NCBI GenBank assembly: GCA_000697475.1
Contig: JNEU01001162.1
Coordinates: forward strand, 1-64,000
From: Lichtheimia corymbifera B2541
Taxonomy: Eukaryota; Mucoromycota; Mucoromycetes; Mucorales; Lichtheimiaceae
Length of the DNA: 64,000 nucleotides
Reading direction: 5' to 3'
The notes under the pieces are model-generated. The model saw only the letters and a list, made by a program, of their open reading frames with translations. It ran no database searches and had not been told where the DNA came from. The stretch's first letter is position 1. The number at the start of each line of letters is the position of its first letter. Both the position numbers and the translations under genes were made by a program. This document shows positions 46,001-59,456 of the stretch, piece by piece.

Positions 46001-48559
46001 ATGTCAACTACAGCTACAACAACTACTGCACCACCTCGACCTGAAAAGAGCAAACTACGTCAAAAATCGATTATTGAATCCGATCCTATACCTTCAGCAG
46101 CTCAAAGTCGTTTCACAGAGCAGTTTGATATTATTCCACCACCTGAATTACTCGATGCTTTGGCAGACACCGATTTCCATGTTTCCACCACACGCAAAAA
46201 CTCAAAGCCTAGCACCATAGGGAAAACGTTGAGACCTTTCCTACCATCGTCACCAAGCAGCTCCACCATCCTCACACTTGACCAGCATCAGCATCCTCTT
46301 GTGACCGCCAATGAAAACACCAATAGTCATAGTCGACCACCTTTGTCCAACTCTGCTACAAGAAATGCATCAGCAGCACCACCACTTATGCGCTCACAAT
46401 CAGCACCTTGGATGAATCGACTTTTCAATAACAGTGATGAAGATGATCAGCCACAACCTACCGCTTCCTTCAGTAGCAAGCAAAAACGAGCACCATCAAT
46501 TACTGAGGAACAAGAACAACCAATCGACAAGAGTCTGAGTACAAGCACAAAGGGTAGCACAAGAATGCCATCCTTATTTAGTCTTAATCGTGCCGAAGTC
46601 ATCGTTACGCGTCTCGACCAGTGGCAGTTGCTACTCAAAGCTGTCATCGCTTGGCTCGAGGAAGTTGTCAAAATCCATTTCCAGAGCAGTCGATCTTATT
46701 CACAACGCAGCCTTCCCTTTATCAAGCATGATTTCAGCCACCAGCACCGCAACAATAACGATGATGATGAGGAGGAAAAAGATGCGCTCACCACCCTACA
46801 AGCTGGGTTACAAATGCTCACAATGCACGTTGCCAACGAACAAAAGGAATTCGGCAAACATATCCAACAAGACATCCTGCCAGGTTTACACAAGCTTAGA
46901 CGTGATTGCAAAGATATGATTCGTGGCTTGAAGGAAGAACCAGAACTGGTCATGGATGAGCTATTACGATTGGCAGAAACCACCCGAAAGTCGATGGCTG
47001 CACTTAACAAGCATTGCAAAGCAGCGGATGCTGGTAAACATATAGAACATGATCCCATGTTGTCTAATCTATGTAAGTGGGGAAACATGATTCAAATATA
47101 TATAAATGCGCTAATTTGGTATCATTTGGTTACACACAGATGTTTTACGACATTTGAAGCGGGAGATTGATGAGGAAAACAGGATGCGCGAATTGATGGT
47201 GCCTATACAAAAGGGTACAGCAGCATTTGAAGCACGATGTTTGGAACAACTCAAGCCAGCTATTGCCTATTGCTATCAATTTATGGCACCTCAGATGTGG
47301 GACAACACAGAGGACCAAGAGACAGCATCCTTTAAATTGGTTATGGATCAGCTGATGCCCGACCATGAATGGAAGCGATTTTACGAAAGCAAAAAGAAGG
47401 ATTTGGTCAACGAAGAGAACCCTAAAAAGGATTATCTCAAGATCAATTATCCCAACAAGATGAGCCCCTTCGTCATGACGGTCGCCAAAGGAGTCTTGGA
47501 GCGACGTATTGGTGTACTCAAACAATTCACTGATCGTTATTATATTTTGAGTCATTGTAAGTACAAAGGATCATTGGGAGAGCATCAACATTAATGCAAG
47601 GGATGTGAATTATAGGTGGTTATTTACACGAGTTTACCATGGATGACAAGGTGTCTCCTGAGCGATCAATTTATATGCCCGATTCGACAGTGGTGCCTTC
47701 CATTGATATAAGTCATCTTGCCAACGGCGCTCCAAGTGATAACAAAGATGGGCCATATACATTTGAGATCCATAAGCGTGGCACTCAGGTGCTTCAGCGT
47801 GACCGAGTCTATGTATTTAGAACCAATTCTCGAGAAGAGCTTCTTTCTTGGTGTCGCGCACTTGTTGATGCATCCACACGGACAACACCACCACGAGCAG
47901 CCATTATGCCACAGCACACAAACATCACGCCAGTCAATGGACATCCTCATCAGATATCACGACCACCTAGTACCCATGGTAGTAGTAGTAGTAGCAGCCA
48001 AACTTCATCCTTTGCACAGCAGCAATCACAGCAACAGCATCCAAATCCTGCCAGTGGATCAACAGTGTCCGTACCAAACACAGTGCGTCCTCAATCGGAT
48101 ACCAATAATAGCAGACCAGCTTCCACTCATGACAATGATGATGCAGCAAGTATCATGACCGCACGTCCCACTGCACCAAAACCTGCACCTGCACCCGAGA
48201 CCCCAACGTCCACAGCTTCTTCAACACAGCCTCCACCTGAAGCAATCTCTCAAGATGCAGTAAAAGAACAACAACAAGAGGACCAACAACAACATGATGA
48301 AAGTGATGCAAATACCCAGCGATTCTCACGAGCAAGCACCCAATTTGACGACAGCGAATCTTCTGTATACTTCTCATCAACATCAGCACCACCCTCGCCA
48401 TCAGCGTCATCGATTGTATCCTTATCTGCAGTAGAGGATACACGTATCCCAGCTCTCGATGAAGAAATTGAGGAACCTAGCACACCACGACCGACAACTG
48501 CCAATACCACTTTTTACATGCCAATGCTGAATACATCAGAAAAAGCCAACGCATCATGA
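46001..48559 (+). CDS. Slm1/Slm2-like PH-domain protein (TORC2 effector)
   Basis: Homologue of yeast Slm1/Slm2, which bind PI(4,5)P2 at eisosomes and recruit TORC2 substrates. Exons 46001-47072, 47140-47556 and 47616-48559 give 810 residues. Residues 1-200 are disordered, Ser/Pro-rich. Then comes a helical F-BAR-like region (VTRLDQWQLLLKAVIAWLEEVVKIH to about residue 480) and a PH domain interrupted by the second intron: RRIGVLKQFTDRYYILSHCGYLHEFT...DKVSPERSIYMPDSTVVPSID...YTFEIHKRG..VYVFRTNSREELLSWCRAL. The C-terminal 200 residues are Ser/Thr/Pro/Gln-rich. Domain order and the VSPERSIY strand are characteristic. TORC2 phosphorylation is inferred from the yeast family, not seen here. Confidence 0.9.
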
Positions 48560-49084
48560 TAACAATTATACTTCATATCACAATATCTGTAGTCGTCATT
48601 CCAATATGTATATTAAAACACATGATCCATGCCTATGGATAAAACCCATGTTGAATGGCTTAACACTATGTATGCAGTAATGGTCTTACGACAAGCTTGC
48701 ACATTCAGGCAACTACATTATAAGTAGTATTCATCGTTGCAGCTTCCTGTAGCCCTTTATCATCCATATTTACAATATAAGACTACCTCTGTAATAAGCT
48801 GCCAGTTAATAGCCTCCTCCTTCCGTACTCAACTGTTGCTCAATCCACATCGTGTGAATGATTCTCCTGCTCCAACACATCAAATCCATACTTCAATCGT
48901 CTTGATCCGAGAGGATTTGACTGAGCTACGCCCAAACCAAGATCATCATCATCATCATCATCCATTTATGCAGCAGTCCGTCAAGGATGTGTTTGTATAT
49001 CCACTGCGTGCTATTTACTCAGCTCTTCATTCATTCGTTACTGCCGTCGACACCATCCATCAGGAGAAAGCAACTCCATCACCT
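48560..49084. other. Intergenic with a possibly interrupted ORF
   Basis: Holds the 3' end of the Slm-like gene and a 122-codon plus-strand ORF (48737-49105) with a His run that reads into the start of the repeat array. No family was recognised. Part of it recurs in degenerate form on the other side of the array (see findings). Confidence 0.4.
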
Positions 49085-50157
49085 TACAACATATGTATAA
49101 CATAAAGTTGTCTGTATCTCTAAACTTTACAATGAAACGTGAGGTATTTATGAGAACCCAGTTGCTCGCCGTAGTCGACAGCATCATGTGTGCAAGTTTC
49201 ATGATCGAGGTGGACAGTCTCGGGGGTCATTAACTGTCCATCCATCGTATCTCCTGTTCGCATTCAAAGTTCTCAAAATGAAGCGTGCGGTTTTAAAATG
49301 AATAGAATTGATCAGCATGACTCAGGGAACCTTCTTACCAAGTTTCAGGTTCAAAATGTGGAATCCCATGATTATGCATACTAAATGACATTTCATGGAT
49401 TCGGGCGGGGTACGGAATTTCCGTCCATCATAGTAAACCTCACATTATACCCTCCCATTCATAATTTTCAAATGAAGTGTGGATTCTTTATTAAGACGAA
49501 GTTGATCAGCGTGTCCAGGAGCATATTGTGTGAAAGTTTCAAGTTTATGGTCTGCAATTTCGAGGTCATGGGCCGTCCACCCTATATACATTCTAGTCCG
49601 TTCATCGTCGGACGCCCCCATTTTATTTCTCACAATGAAGCATACGGTTTTTAAATGAATGGAGTTGATCAGCATGTCGAAGCCCGACCGGCTGACCAAG
49701 TTTGGAGTTTGAGATGAACAACCGCGGGGGTGTGCACTATGCACCCTACTTGCGCTCGCTCCGTCCTACATTTGGGCCCGCCCGCATTCAAAACTTTTAT
49801 ACTGAAGCCTGCGATTTTTAAATGAATGGAAGTGATCAACATGACCCAGCGAACCTTCTGACCAAGTTTCAAGTTCAAAGTGGGCAATCCCAAGGTAATA
49901 CATACTACATCGATAAATGATAAATCCGGCGCGTACCCCATTTCCGACCGCCCATAGTAAACTCCACATTACAGCTTCCCATTCAAAATTTTTAAATGAA
50001 GTGTGGGTTCTTTATTAAGACAAAGTTGATCAGCATGCCGAAGAGCATATTGTGTGAAAGTTTCAAGTCGAAATGGGCAATCCCAAGATCATGGGTCAAT
50101 CTACAGTGTGTGTGTATTTGTATGACAGTGCCTGACCTTTTTAATTTCAAGCTCTTC
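49085..50157 (+). repeat. Tandem array of about 160-bp monomers, copy 2 (two trimers)
   Basis: Six forward monomers start near 49118, 49262, 49458, 49630, 49786 and 49981. The second and third match the fifth and sixth much better than they match each other, giving a higher-order unit of three monomers with a period of about 523 bp. The last two monomers and the sequence between them are nearly identical to 1200-1540 of the left array, including ACATACTACATCGATAAATG. The array ends in the same GACAGTGCCTGA tail as copy 1. The left end begins with TTACAACATATGTA, as in the palindrome at 331. No coding capacity is supported. Confidence 0.85.
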
Positions 50158-51214
50158 TCACTCCCAACTTCGTCCTCTTTCTTCCCCTTCTCAACTGTTG
50201 CCCCATTCAAGTACCATTACGACCTGCGAACCATCTTCAAACCACCATGTCAATCCTACAACCGTCTTGATCCGATTGTCTTTGACTGGATGGCAAGTCC
50301 CATGGCGTGTGCACCTCACTACAACAGCCACGTTCCTTGATACAACACACGGTCTTGCACACTCCTCTGCCACGATCAATCGTAACAGCCGTTGCCATTA
50401 GGAAGGTCTTATCTCCAAGGTCTTGAACGGCGTGCTTTATTTACGTCAACTTGCCTTGCAGCCTTTTCTTACCTCAACAGCAGATAGCCATTGTATAGAA
50501 TCAGCTTTATTTATGCGTAGCAATTGCTTCAATATATACGGCTTCTAATGGATATGGAGGTGGATATGAATATTGCTTTGGTGCATGGATGGAAGGGATT
50601 GGATATATACAATGCGTGGAAAAAGAGCGTCTCCATTGTCAACTTGACCTTGATGCTATACCCTGCAACATGCGTTCTTTAAGCTACATGTTTTTATCAA
50701 TATGCAACGGGAGTTACGCACAGAATTTGTAAGGGAATGGGAAATGAAAAGGGCAACCACGAAGCAATGCCAGGTATATGGTTTGATATACGTATGGTGG
50801 TTAAGAAACACACTGTGAGCTTATGGACGAGCGGTCATGATATACATAAAGGATCAAGTTCCATGCGCATTCTTAAGGCCGTGGATACATGAGGAGGTGT
50901 TTGGAAACAATGAGGATGGGGAAGTACACCATAGAGACGTATATCTGATATTGACCTGGCTATAATCAGATAGCAGGGATAGCACCAAATGAATCGATTA
51001 TAGAATAGTGGTAGCATGCAGCTTATTAAACAAGGTCGCTAGATCTTTCCCGATACATTGTCTTTGTTCTATTGGGTATTATTTAATAAGTAAGACGTCT
51101 CGTATACAATATAATACAATGAATGTCGAGGAAGATGTGATTCTTAGGTTAGGATAAGGGATATGGTCGTAAATGCGGATACGATGATAGTGGAAAGCAA
51201 TCCATTCTTTTCTT
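50158..51214. other. Intergenic, degenerate flank of the repeat array
   Basis: 50158-50330 resembles 48810-48930 on the other side of the array. From 50400 to the MFS gene no gene, RNA or repeat was recognised. Confidence 0.45.
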
Positions 51215-53217
51215 TCATAGCCTGTACAAGAAGTTGGGGTCCTGCACGTCACTGAGATCATCTTCGACATTGGTCATGACGGATGGTGTTACAGCCAATC
51301 GCTTGTTATTGACCACTGCCATACGCCAGCGTGCAATCACCAGCAAGCCTGCAGCAATTGTAATAGCACAAATGTATCCGATCATACCACCAAGATAAGG
51401 TGGATTTTGATTCTGCACCATCATGAGTGGACCACAAAAGTTACCTATAATAATGGAGCCATCAATAACAGCGAAATCATTTTGCATTCTAAATCACTTG
51501 TAGATTACTTACCAAGCGTGTAAAACACCATCAGCATACCGTTATAGAAGATCTTCTTTGTATACCCGCTGACGTTATTACTAATTGAAGTGACAAGCAG
51601 GACATATGCAGCACAATAGGACCATGCCAAATAAAAGCCAAGCAACTTGACGCGAGGTGGCGGAATTACAAGCAAGAGGATAAGACCGATCACATCGATC
51701 GCCATTAAGGCCACGGCTGTTAACAAAGTCTGGTTGGTTTTATGCACTGAATAGACACCAAGCACGATGAAGAGAATGGTCGAACCACCAGCACCCATTG
51801 TTAGCAAGATCGATTCGGCACCCTGGATGGATAAGGTGACAGGGGTTGAAATGTTGATCAGGGTCCATGTTATTCATAAACATTATGACGGAGAATCAAC
51901 TTACCGTGAAACCAAAGCTCTCAGTGATCTGTGCATTGTAGATGGTCATCGCACCGTTTTGCAAGTTGATCAACAAGCAGCCAATACAGAAGCACCAAAA
52001 CCGAGTCTCTTTGAGAGCTTCAATGATCTGATCGCGTTTAATCGTAGTCGTACGCACCACTGCATTATCACGTGTACGTTCTTCGACAAGGATCTCTTGC
52101 TCGGCGTTCAACTGTAATGCTGGTGACTTTGGGTTATCGATAAGAAGAAAGAATGTCACTATGCCGATAAAAGATGTAATCACGCCGAGAATGATCATAA
52201 TCCTTAATCAAGATAAGGTTAGGCAAAGGGCTATATCAATATCCAAGTAATACAGATTTACCATTGCCAGTTTTCTAAACCTCTCGTGTCTTTCATGCTT
52301 TGAATACCATAGGAAATAGCGGAGCCAACAATAAGGGCAGCACCGTTACAGATCCAAAATAAGCCTAAAAGATATAATGTTAAACGGGGTATAATTTTTG
52401 GACTCCTTGGAGACACATACCTAGTCGTGCAGCTTGTTCGGCACGTCGATAAAAGGTACTCACAAGCAAGGTGAGACATCTGAGCAATAAAATAGGTTGC
52501 TATGTTTCAGATCTGAAATTGTTTGCGCTGGGTGCCATGCGTACTTACGGGTAGATACCAGCTTCGAAAAAACCAAGAAGGAAACGCAAGGCAGCAAGTT
52601 GTGAGAAATTTTTGCCAGTGGCAGTGCATGCAAGAACGGCACCCCACAAAAAGACAATGACGCCAATGTATCGACCGATGGGAAAGCGTTGCAAAAAGTA
52701 ATTGTTGGGAAACTAAAATCATCTCGATTGTGTCAGACGTGTGTAACAGCAACCATTACTTGCCTTTGTTGTTAGCTTACCTGATATACAAGGTAGCCAA
52801 GATAAAAGATGGAGCCAAGTAAGCTGTATTGATTGCCAACAAGCCCAGTGTCCTCTTTGAAGCCCATTACGGCAGCATAGTTGATGGTGGATTTATCGAT
52901 AAACTGTAAGATAACGGGGATTCATGTAAGTTGAATGTTGTTTCTTTTGCGTGTATGCTGCGATAGGCGATGTTGATTGGAGGTAATAGTAAATGTACCT
53001 GCAACAAGTTGATGATGCAAATAAAAGGCAAGATGAAGAAATCGATTTTTCGGACAAGCGCTTTCTCTTCGCTAGACATTGGCTCATCTTCGCTATAAAA
53101 GGAAGATCGGTCATAGCCTGAGTCGCCATCGTACATGTCGTGTCGGCCGTATAGGGATTGATTGGAGCGCTTTTCGATCATGTCTGTTGGTATATCAGAC
53201 GATGTTCTCGAAAGCAT
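51215..53217 (-). CDS. MFS permease, anion:cation symporter (Dal5/Tna1-like), copy A
   Basis: Major facilitator of the fungal ACS group (allantoate, nicotinate, pantothenate and related carboxylates). The N terminus is cytosolic and Ser-rich; the first helix region is EEKALVRKIDFFILPFICIINLLQ followed by FIDKSTINYAAVMG, the family's loop 1-2 signature. Further on are LRFLLGFFEAGIYP, the TM4-5 motif, the central cytosolic block DNPKSPALQLNAEQEILVEERTRDN, SNNVSGYTKKIFYNGMLMVFYTLGNFCGPLMM (TM10-11), and the tail DLSDVQDPNFLYRL. Start at 53217; another in-frame ATG is at 53181. At least seven introns. Paralogue of the next MFS gene downstream in the window, same strand. Substrate not readable. 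Confidence 0.9.
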
Positions 53218-54828
53218 GGAATGGCGTGCGAGAGGATATGAGAGTGGAAGGCGAAAGGCAAGGAGAAAAGGAGTGAGTGTGGGAGAGCGAAAAGAGAAAA
53301 GAGGGAAAAAACCAATGGCCGACGATAACTCTTTTGTCCGATGAGTTTTTTTTTTCCTTTCAGCTTTGACATCACATCATATATCGTCACGGCGTTTAAA
53401 TGTATATGGCTTCAAAGCCATGTGCTCCATTTACAACGCCTTTGCCTCCTTTTCCCCCTTATCCCTTATCCCATTCACACCTTACCCTTCATATTAGATA
53501 ATATGCATCTCTGTGCCTATACCATCCTATCGGTTCGAATATGCTCCCCAATAGGTTTTTCCACTTTTATCGATGTAACACTGATCGGATTTGATGTAAC
53601 CATCTTTGTGCTTATACTCCCCCAATTCCGTGGAAAAAAGGGGGCCCATTGTACAACAATGAATGGCATCTCCAGAAACTCAGTTGTATGCCCGGCATGT
53701 CGGCGATGACTTACTGTACAGCAGGGATCACGCATTAGATGCCATTTGCAGCAGTTATAATGAGACACTGCGCTGATGTGACCTGTGGACGAATGCTTAC
53801 TGCTGAATGTGAAATACATATGCACGTTGCCATGTATATCGACAAACCAGGCAATCCTGTCCAAAGAGAGCCATCGCTGGAGTCCACAAAGAGGCGTCCC
53901 TGAAAGAAAAATGTTCGTTTGTATCACAATATCAATATGCATGCAATAAATCCGCGCTCAATCCTAAATTGGTGAGCACTTGAACATGCTTTCAATGTTT
54001 ATGCCATTGCTGCTGCAAATGACCCGCTCGTCGGCGTACTTGAAAATGCATAATAAGGCGGGACCAAAAGAACAAATAACCCTTATTGATTGGAGCAATC
54101 TGTGCTCCATTGTTACTTGTGGACGTCCATAGTTATGGTTGTAACGCGTAAGCAAATATCTGAGCCCGAGCCACACTCATATCTAACAATCAAATCATAA
54201 TGACCAAAAGTGAAGGTCCAGATCAACATTACTGGCTGCAGCAACAAGGATATGGATACAAAGACCACAGTAAAGGAAATGTCATCTACTGTAATAAACA
54301 ATGAAGTTGTTGTTGCAGCCACACAAAAATGTATTTACAGCATCAGGATACAGCAACTCGGGACTTGGATGCTAATGACACACATGCTATAAACGTGCTC
54401 CATAAACACAGCAATGACCACGGGTCCGTTGTTATAGCTGGCATCTGTGCTTCGTATCACCAGCAGGAAGCGAGCCGTGCATGCAGGGTCTAGAGCATTC
54501 CACTGATCAATGATAACCACTCACATTACAGGCGTCAAAGAAAGTAACATCGATAGCTAACTCGGCTGTCTCGTTTCAACAAATCATCATGATGCTGAGT
54601 ATGGAAAACACATTCTTTTATTACGTGCACGCGATCATGTTGCACGGCAATGTTGACACCTCATAAGAGGGATACACATATGGCATGACTATACGGCTAT
54701 TACACGCTATCATGCCATTCAATAATGCTTCCATGGAAAGTGAATTATATATTGTTACATAAGATGTATAGGAGAGTGGGTACAAATGGATATTTGTGGG
54801 AATATGAAGGCGAAATTGGAGAATAGAT
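53218..54828. other. Intergenic between the two MFS genes
   Basis: 1.6 kb. Short ORFs lack family features. 53400-53520 is pyrimidine-rich. No repeat linking it to the upstream region of the second MFS gene was noticed. Confidence 0.45.
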
Positions 54829-56973
54829 TTACAAACGATAAATAAAGTTGGGGTCCTCTCTATCGGTCATGTCGTTCATTTCACCGTTGTTCGTTGTAAT
54901 TCCACGTGCGAGGCGTTCACGGTTAGATTTGGCCATGAAGTAGCGAGCGATCAAAAATAATACAATGGAAATTGCGTTTGCAGCCATGTAAGCGATCATG
55001 CCTATCATCGAAAGGTATCACGTGAGCCATAGCACTACACAGGTTATCATGACATCTTTATACATACCACCAAGGTAAAGTGGTGCTTGCCAATCCACCA
55101 TCATCAATGGACCAGCAAAGTTTCCAATCTATAGCCGATACAATTTTGTGTGAGAGCGAGGACGATAAATGAGCACAAAGAAAGAGCGAGTCTTACCGTG
55201 TAAAAGATAATAACACATGAGCTATAGAAGATCTTCTTGGTATAACCTGAGACATTGTTTGCTTTTTTTGCCAATGTTAGCCAAATGAAATGCTTTTAAA
55301 AGTGGGAGTTACCCTTACCTAAGGAGACCAAGAACATGGTGTATGAAGCGGTGAATGCCCAGCAAAGGTACAAGCCAAGCAACTTGGCCTTGGGAACCGG
55401 GATGGCAACCAGCAAGACAAGGCCAATGATGGCACACACCTGCATGGCACAAGCGGTATACAAAGTATTGCCATAGCGATTGTTGTACCAAATAGCGATT
55501 ACAATGTACAAGGCACAAACAATACCCGAGGGGACTGTGAGCAAGATTGCGTTAACACCCTAGGATAACTCAAAAGTTAGCTTGCCTGCATTAAAGCTAT
55601 GATATGCAATTAGTGTAGAATTACCGAAAAGCCAAAGCCTGCTGTAATGATACTGCTGAAAGTGTTCAATGCACCATTCTGGAAGTTGATAAGCATCGAT
55701 GAAAAGATGAAGCAATAGAAACGAGGTTCCTTGAGAGCTTCAATGATCTGGTAGAACTTGATCTCACGGGTGATGACAACAGCGTGGTCACGGATACGCT
55801 CTTCAACAATCTCACGTTGCTCGGGAGTCAATCGCAAAAACTTGGAACGGGGATCATCAACAAGGAAGAAGAAGATAATGATACCAAATGCAACAGTGAT
55901 TACACCAAGGATAAGCATCAACCTATGTAAGATGTATGTAAGTAGTCGTTCGTATGCCTATGGATGAGCCAATCGTACCATTGCCAGGCACCATGTCCAC
56001 CAACGCCGTCCATGTGCAAGCCAACGCCGTAGCCAATGAAACCTAGTATCGTTGGATCAGTATTAGACGTCTTTGAATAATCCAGAGTGTGATGATATTA
56101 TACCTCCTACAGCCAATGCAATGCCATTGGTGATATAGATGACGCCTGGTTAAAGGTACATCAGAATTAGTAATCATTTATGAAGCCTTCTAATGCATGC
56201 ATACCGAGACGACCAGCTTGTTCACGACGGCGATACATAGAGCTGATCAACATGATACAGCATGGATACATGGCAGCTTCAAAGAAACCCAGCAAGAAGC
56301 GTAAGCCTGCAAGGTCGGCAAAGCTCTTAGCCTTGAATGACACGGCAAGCACCATGCCCCATAACATGACAAGAACACCAATGTACCAGGAAATGCGGAC
56401 ACGTTGCAAAAGAAATTGGTTGGGGAACTATATATCATTAGTGGAAGAAAGGTGAGAATTTACATCTCAGGGGCGATATCACGTTGGCACTAGGAGCAAA
56501 ATGGAACATACCTGGAATACCAAGTAGCCTAGATAGAACAATGAGCCGAGCCAGCTGAATTGGGAGCCACTGGTGTTGGTATCTTCCTTGATGCCCAAGA
56601 CACCAGCATAATTTAAGGTGGATTTGTCAAAAAACTAAAAGGAGTTATGATCAGATTGAGCTTCAACAAGTAGCATTACAATATGTGGATTGTACCTGTA
56701 AAAAGTTCAGAACGGCAACAAAAGGCATGACGTATAAAAAGTCGAGCTTTCGCACAAGGGCTCTTTCGGCAGCCGACTTGACATAGATACGATCGCCATT
56801 TTTGTCGAAATCCTCGCTCACATCAACGACCTTCTCAGACTTGTTTTCTTGAATGGTGGTGGTGGGGGTAAGGACATCCTTTTGCTCAACTACTTCTTCA
56901 GTTGTATATTCGGTTGTATATTCAACCTTTGATGTGCGCTGCTCCACAGTATATTCGACTTTTGAATCCACCA
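54829..56973 (-). CDS. MFS permease, anion:cation symporter (Dal5/Tna1-like), copy B
   Basis: Close paralogue of copy A. It starts MVDSKVEYTVEQRTS with a Thr/Glu/Val-rich head of about 70 residues containing imperfect repeats of VEYT/TEYTTEE, absent from copy A. The first span is ALVRKLDFLYVMPFVAVLNFLQ, then FFDKSTLNYAGVLG, LRFLLGFFEAAMYP, the cytosolic loop DDPRSKFLRLTPEQREIVEERIRDHAVV, NNVSGYTKKIFYSSCVIIFYTIGNFAGPLMMV and the tail DREDPNFIYRL. Loop and TM11 sequences are much closer to copy A than to other ACS members I know, so a local tandem duplication is likely. About nine introns. The substrate is unknown; different heads suggest different regulation or trafficking. Confidence 0.9.
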
Positions 56974-59456
56974 TTATGCCGGAATAAAGCGAGCAAGGAA
57001 AATGCACAGAGATGTGGAAGAGAGAGAGGGGGAAAATAAGGCCAAGTCGTAAGAAGGTGAAGAAAAATAAGATTGTCGGACTTGAGTAAACCGGCCGATG
57101 AGCGTGCAAGCACGATAGAGCAACGCTACTCTCCATTGCCCTCGTTTATACTTGTACATTGAACCGGACCCAGCCGTTTATCTCTTACAACACCAATCGC
57201 ACCTGATTTTATGCATATAATGCTAATTGATGTGGCTACATGTCAAAAACATGCGGCAGGAATTGTTTGTAGCACACAGAGAGGAAAACGAAGCTACTCC
57301 AGATTTGGGCTAAGTTATACTGCTATCAGCGAACGGCACGCAAAAAGCATAATGAATGACACAAACCTTGTCGTCAACAGCTTTCGGGGCGTATGGAATA
57401 TGTCAACATTGGAATATTCATCCATATCCATATGTTCGTTCTTGACGGACTTGGACCAGTGCTGCACTTAATGTCCAACTTAAGTCAGTGCTACACAAGT
57501 ATTTTTGCTCTTTTTGCTGTAAAAAGCAACGCTACTCGCTCTCCTGGTGATGAATTCTTCCATCCTCGACCATTTTCTCCATTGCTAAGTATATATTTTT
57601 TTCGGCAGAGAGTCCGCCCTATGCAACATAGTCGCGCCACTCGAACAATGTTGCTGTTGTTGTTGCACCATCCATTCCCAACATCCAGCTGCTCCGATTT
57701 TTGTGGGGCCAACAACCATCCGTCGGGCAATGTTCCTGCTTGGGATGTATGATCCATCATTGTAAGCCATTATTCAGCATACACTAGTATACTTGTAGCT
57801 ATCAGATCTCGCTTATCTTGATAGCAATGCTAATGCTCATTGAACCCTCAGCCCTATTGATGATTTATATATGAGGAAGGTAACCATGAAATGGCAGGAT
57901 GAATGTGTGTTACACGTTCCTCCTTCAACACAACATGGTGTGTCCGCAAGTAGCTTCGATGTTGTAAATCTTTTCCTGATCTTTGCGGCATTTTTGTGCT
58001 GCATGGACTGACTGTGAATAATTTCCAGAGATCCGTAAACGAAAAAGGACATTGCTACATGTTACATGGCACCGATTGGAATTGATCCGATAAGACAAAG
58101 GCAGGAAAAGACGGTGATTGATGCATGTATGCAATATGCTTGGTGGTATGTTGGCTACACTTTCATAAGCCTGCTAGCCTAAAAAGTGAAACCAATGGCA
58201 TGATGCTTCTCCGAAATGAAAAAGTATAGGCACATGTAATGCACATTGTTATAGAAACCACCACCATTTCGACATAAATCAGGCCATTCTGGTACGCGTG
58301 GCCGACTGAATGCGTGTGTACGTTGATGGGTGGACAAGACGACAAGCACAGCATTTGTGCTGATGGTTGAATGTAACACAAGTACAGGCAGGTGTTTGTG
58401 TCACTTGTCTTGTGCATCGTATACAGCAAGCGTTTGTGCGTCTTTTGTCTCTTGTATGCACGTTGACCTTTCCTTTACCACATACGTGGGAAAAATCATG
58501 TAGCTTATATTAATCTCGATCATATAGAAATCTTAATTCTGGGTACATCAAAACGTCATCCATTGGGGTGGTCTTGGGGAAAAACAAGGGTGGAAATGAT
58601 AATTGAAGATATCGATGGCATTTACTATCACCGGTTCTCCCCCGCTCAATCCCACGTCGGATCTTATGCAAAGTTTCGTCAGTACAGCTATCGGTGTTCT
58701 TTGACTTTCTCAGATTACTCAGGGCAAGCGGCCGCGTGCATGTGCTTTGCTGTGCTTTGTTGTATGGTCGGATGGTGCCGCCAGATCCTGATCCCCACCT
58801 TTGGATTTTTTTCCTTTTGTTATCTTTGGACGGTGACTTGTACCCGTGAAACAGGATTTGGTGATACCATGAGCAAATGTTCTTTTCTTTGTCTTTATCC
58901 CGATCCATTGTGGCACGTGCTGACTTTGACTTTGGGGAACTTAGGTCAGGCGGGAGTTGAATAAAAGTCGCATGGCATCAACCCTTATCAAATAACTTCA
59001 TGCAGGGGCTACCTGATGTGATAATTAATCTTGTCCCTGGTATCTTACACCTACCCAGTAATTTGGATAGAGCGTCCATCCTAAGTTCATCTTTATTAGA
59101 ATGGGACAATGGATACAGCTTATAAATTAGTTAATATGGCGGTGATCCAAGCACTTTTGCAGATGCCCAGGGAGTAGCGGTGATAAGCAATATGCATAGT
59201 ATTCGTTTTGATAGAAGATGGAATAAAGGATGGATGCACTTGTGTATATGCTCTATCACAATCTCCATATAAATCCAATACATAAACGCAACAAACTCAA
59301 GGTCAAATGGTTGATAGCACCATCACAATGTGTGGTGGCCATTCCTTTTCATTGTAGTTTTAAACAAAGCGACAAAAGAATGAAGGGGAAGAAAAGCGAA
59401 AATCAAAGAGGGTCTATGGAAAAGGGTCATTGTAGTACAATAGTAGTGGATGACAA
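56974..59456. other. Large intergenic region, no gene seen
   Basis: 2.5 kb, the longest gap here. An ORF at 58563-58964 (plus, 133 codons) was judged not to be a gene. No RNA gene, repeat or palindrome was recognised. It contains the copy B MFS promoter. Confidence 0.45.

Noticed and set aside
57800..57830. GATA-type nitrogen-control site upstream of MFS copy B
   Set aside because: A single CTTATC about 840 bp from the start codon is expected by chance in sequence of this composition.
58563..58964. 133-codon plus-strand ORF in the large gap
   Set aside because: High Cys/Trp/Phe content, no domain, start in poor context and no splice or leader pattern; probably chance.
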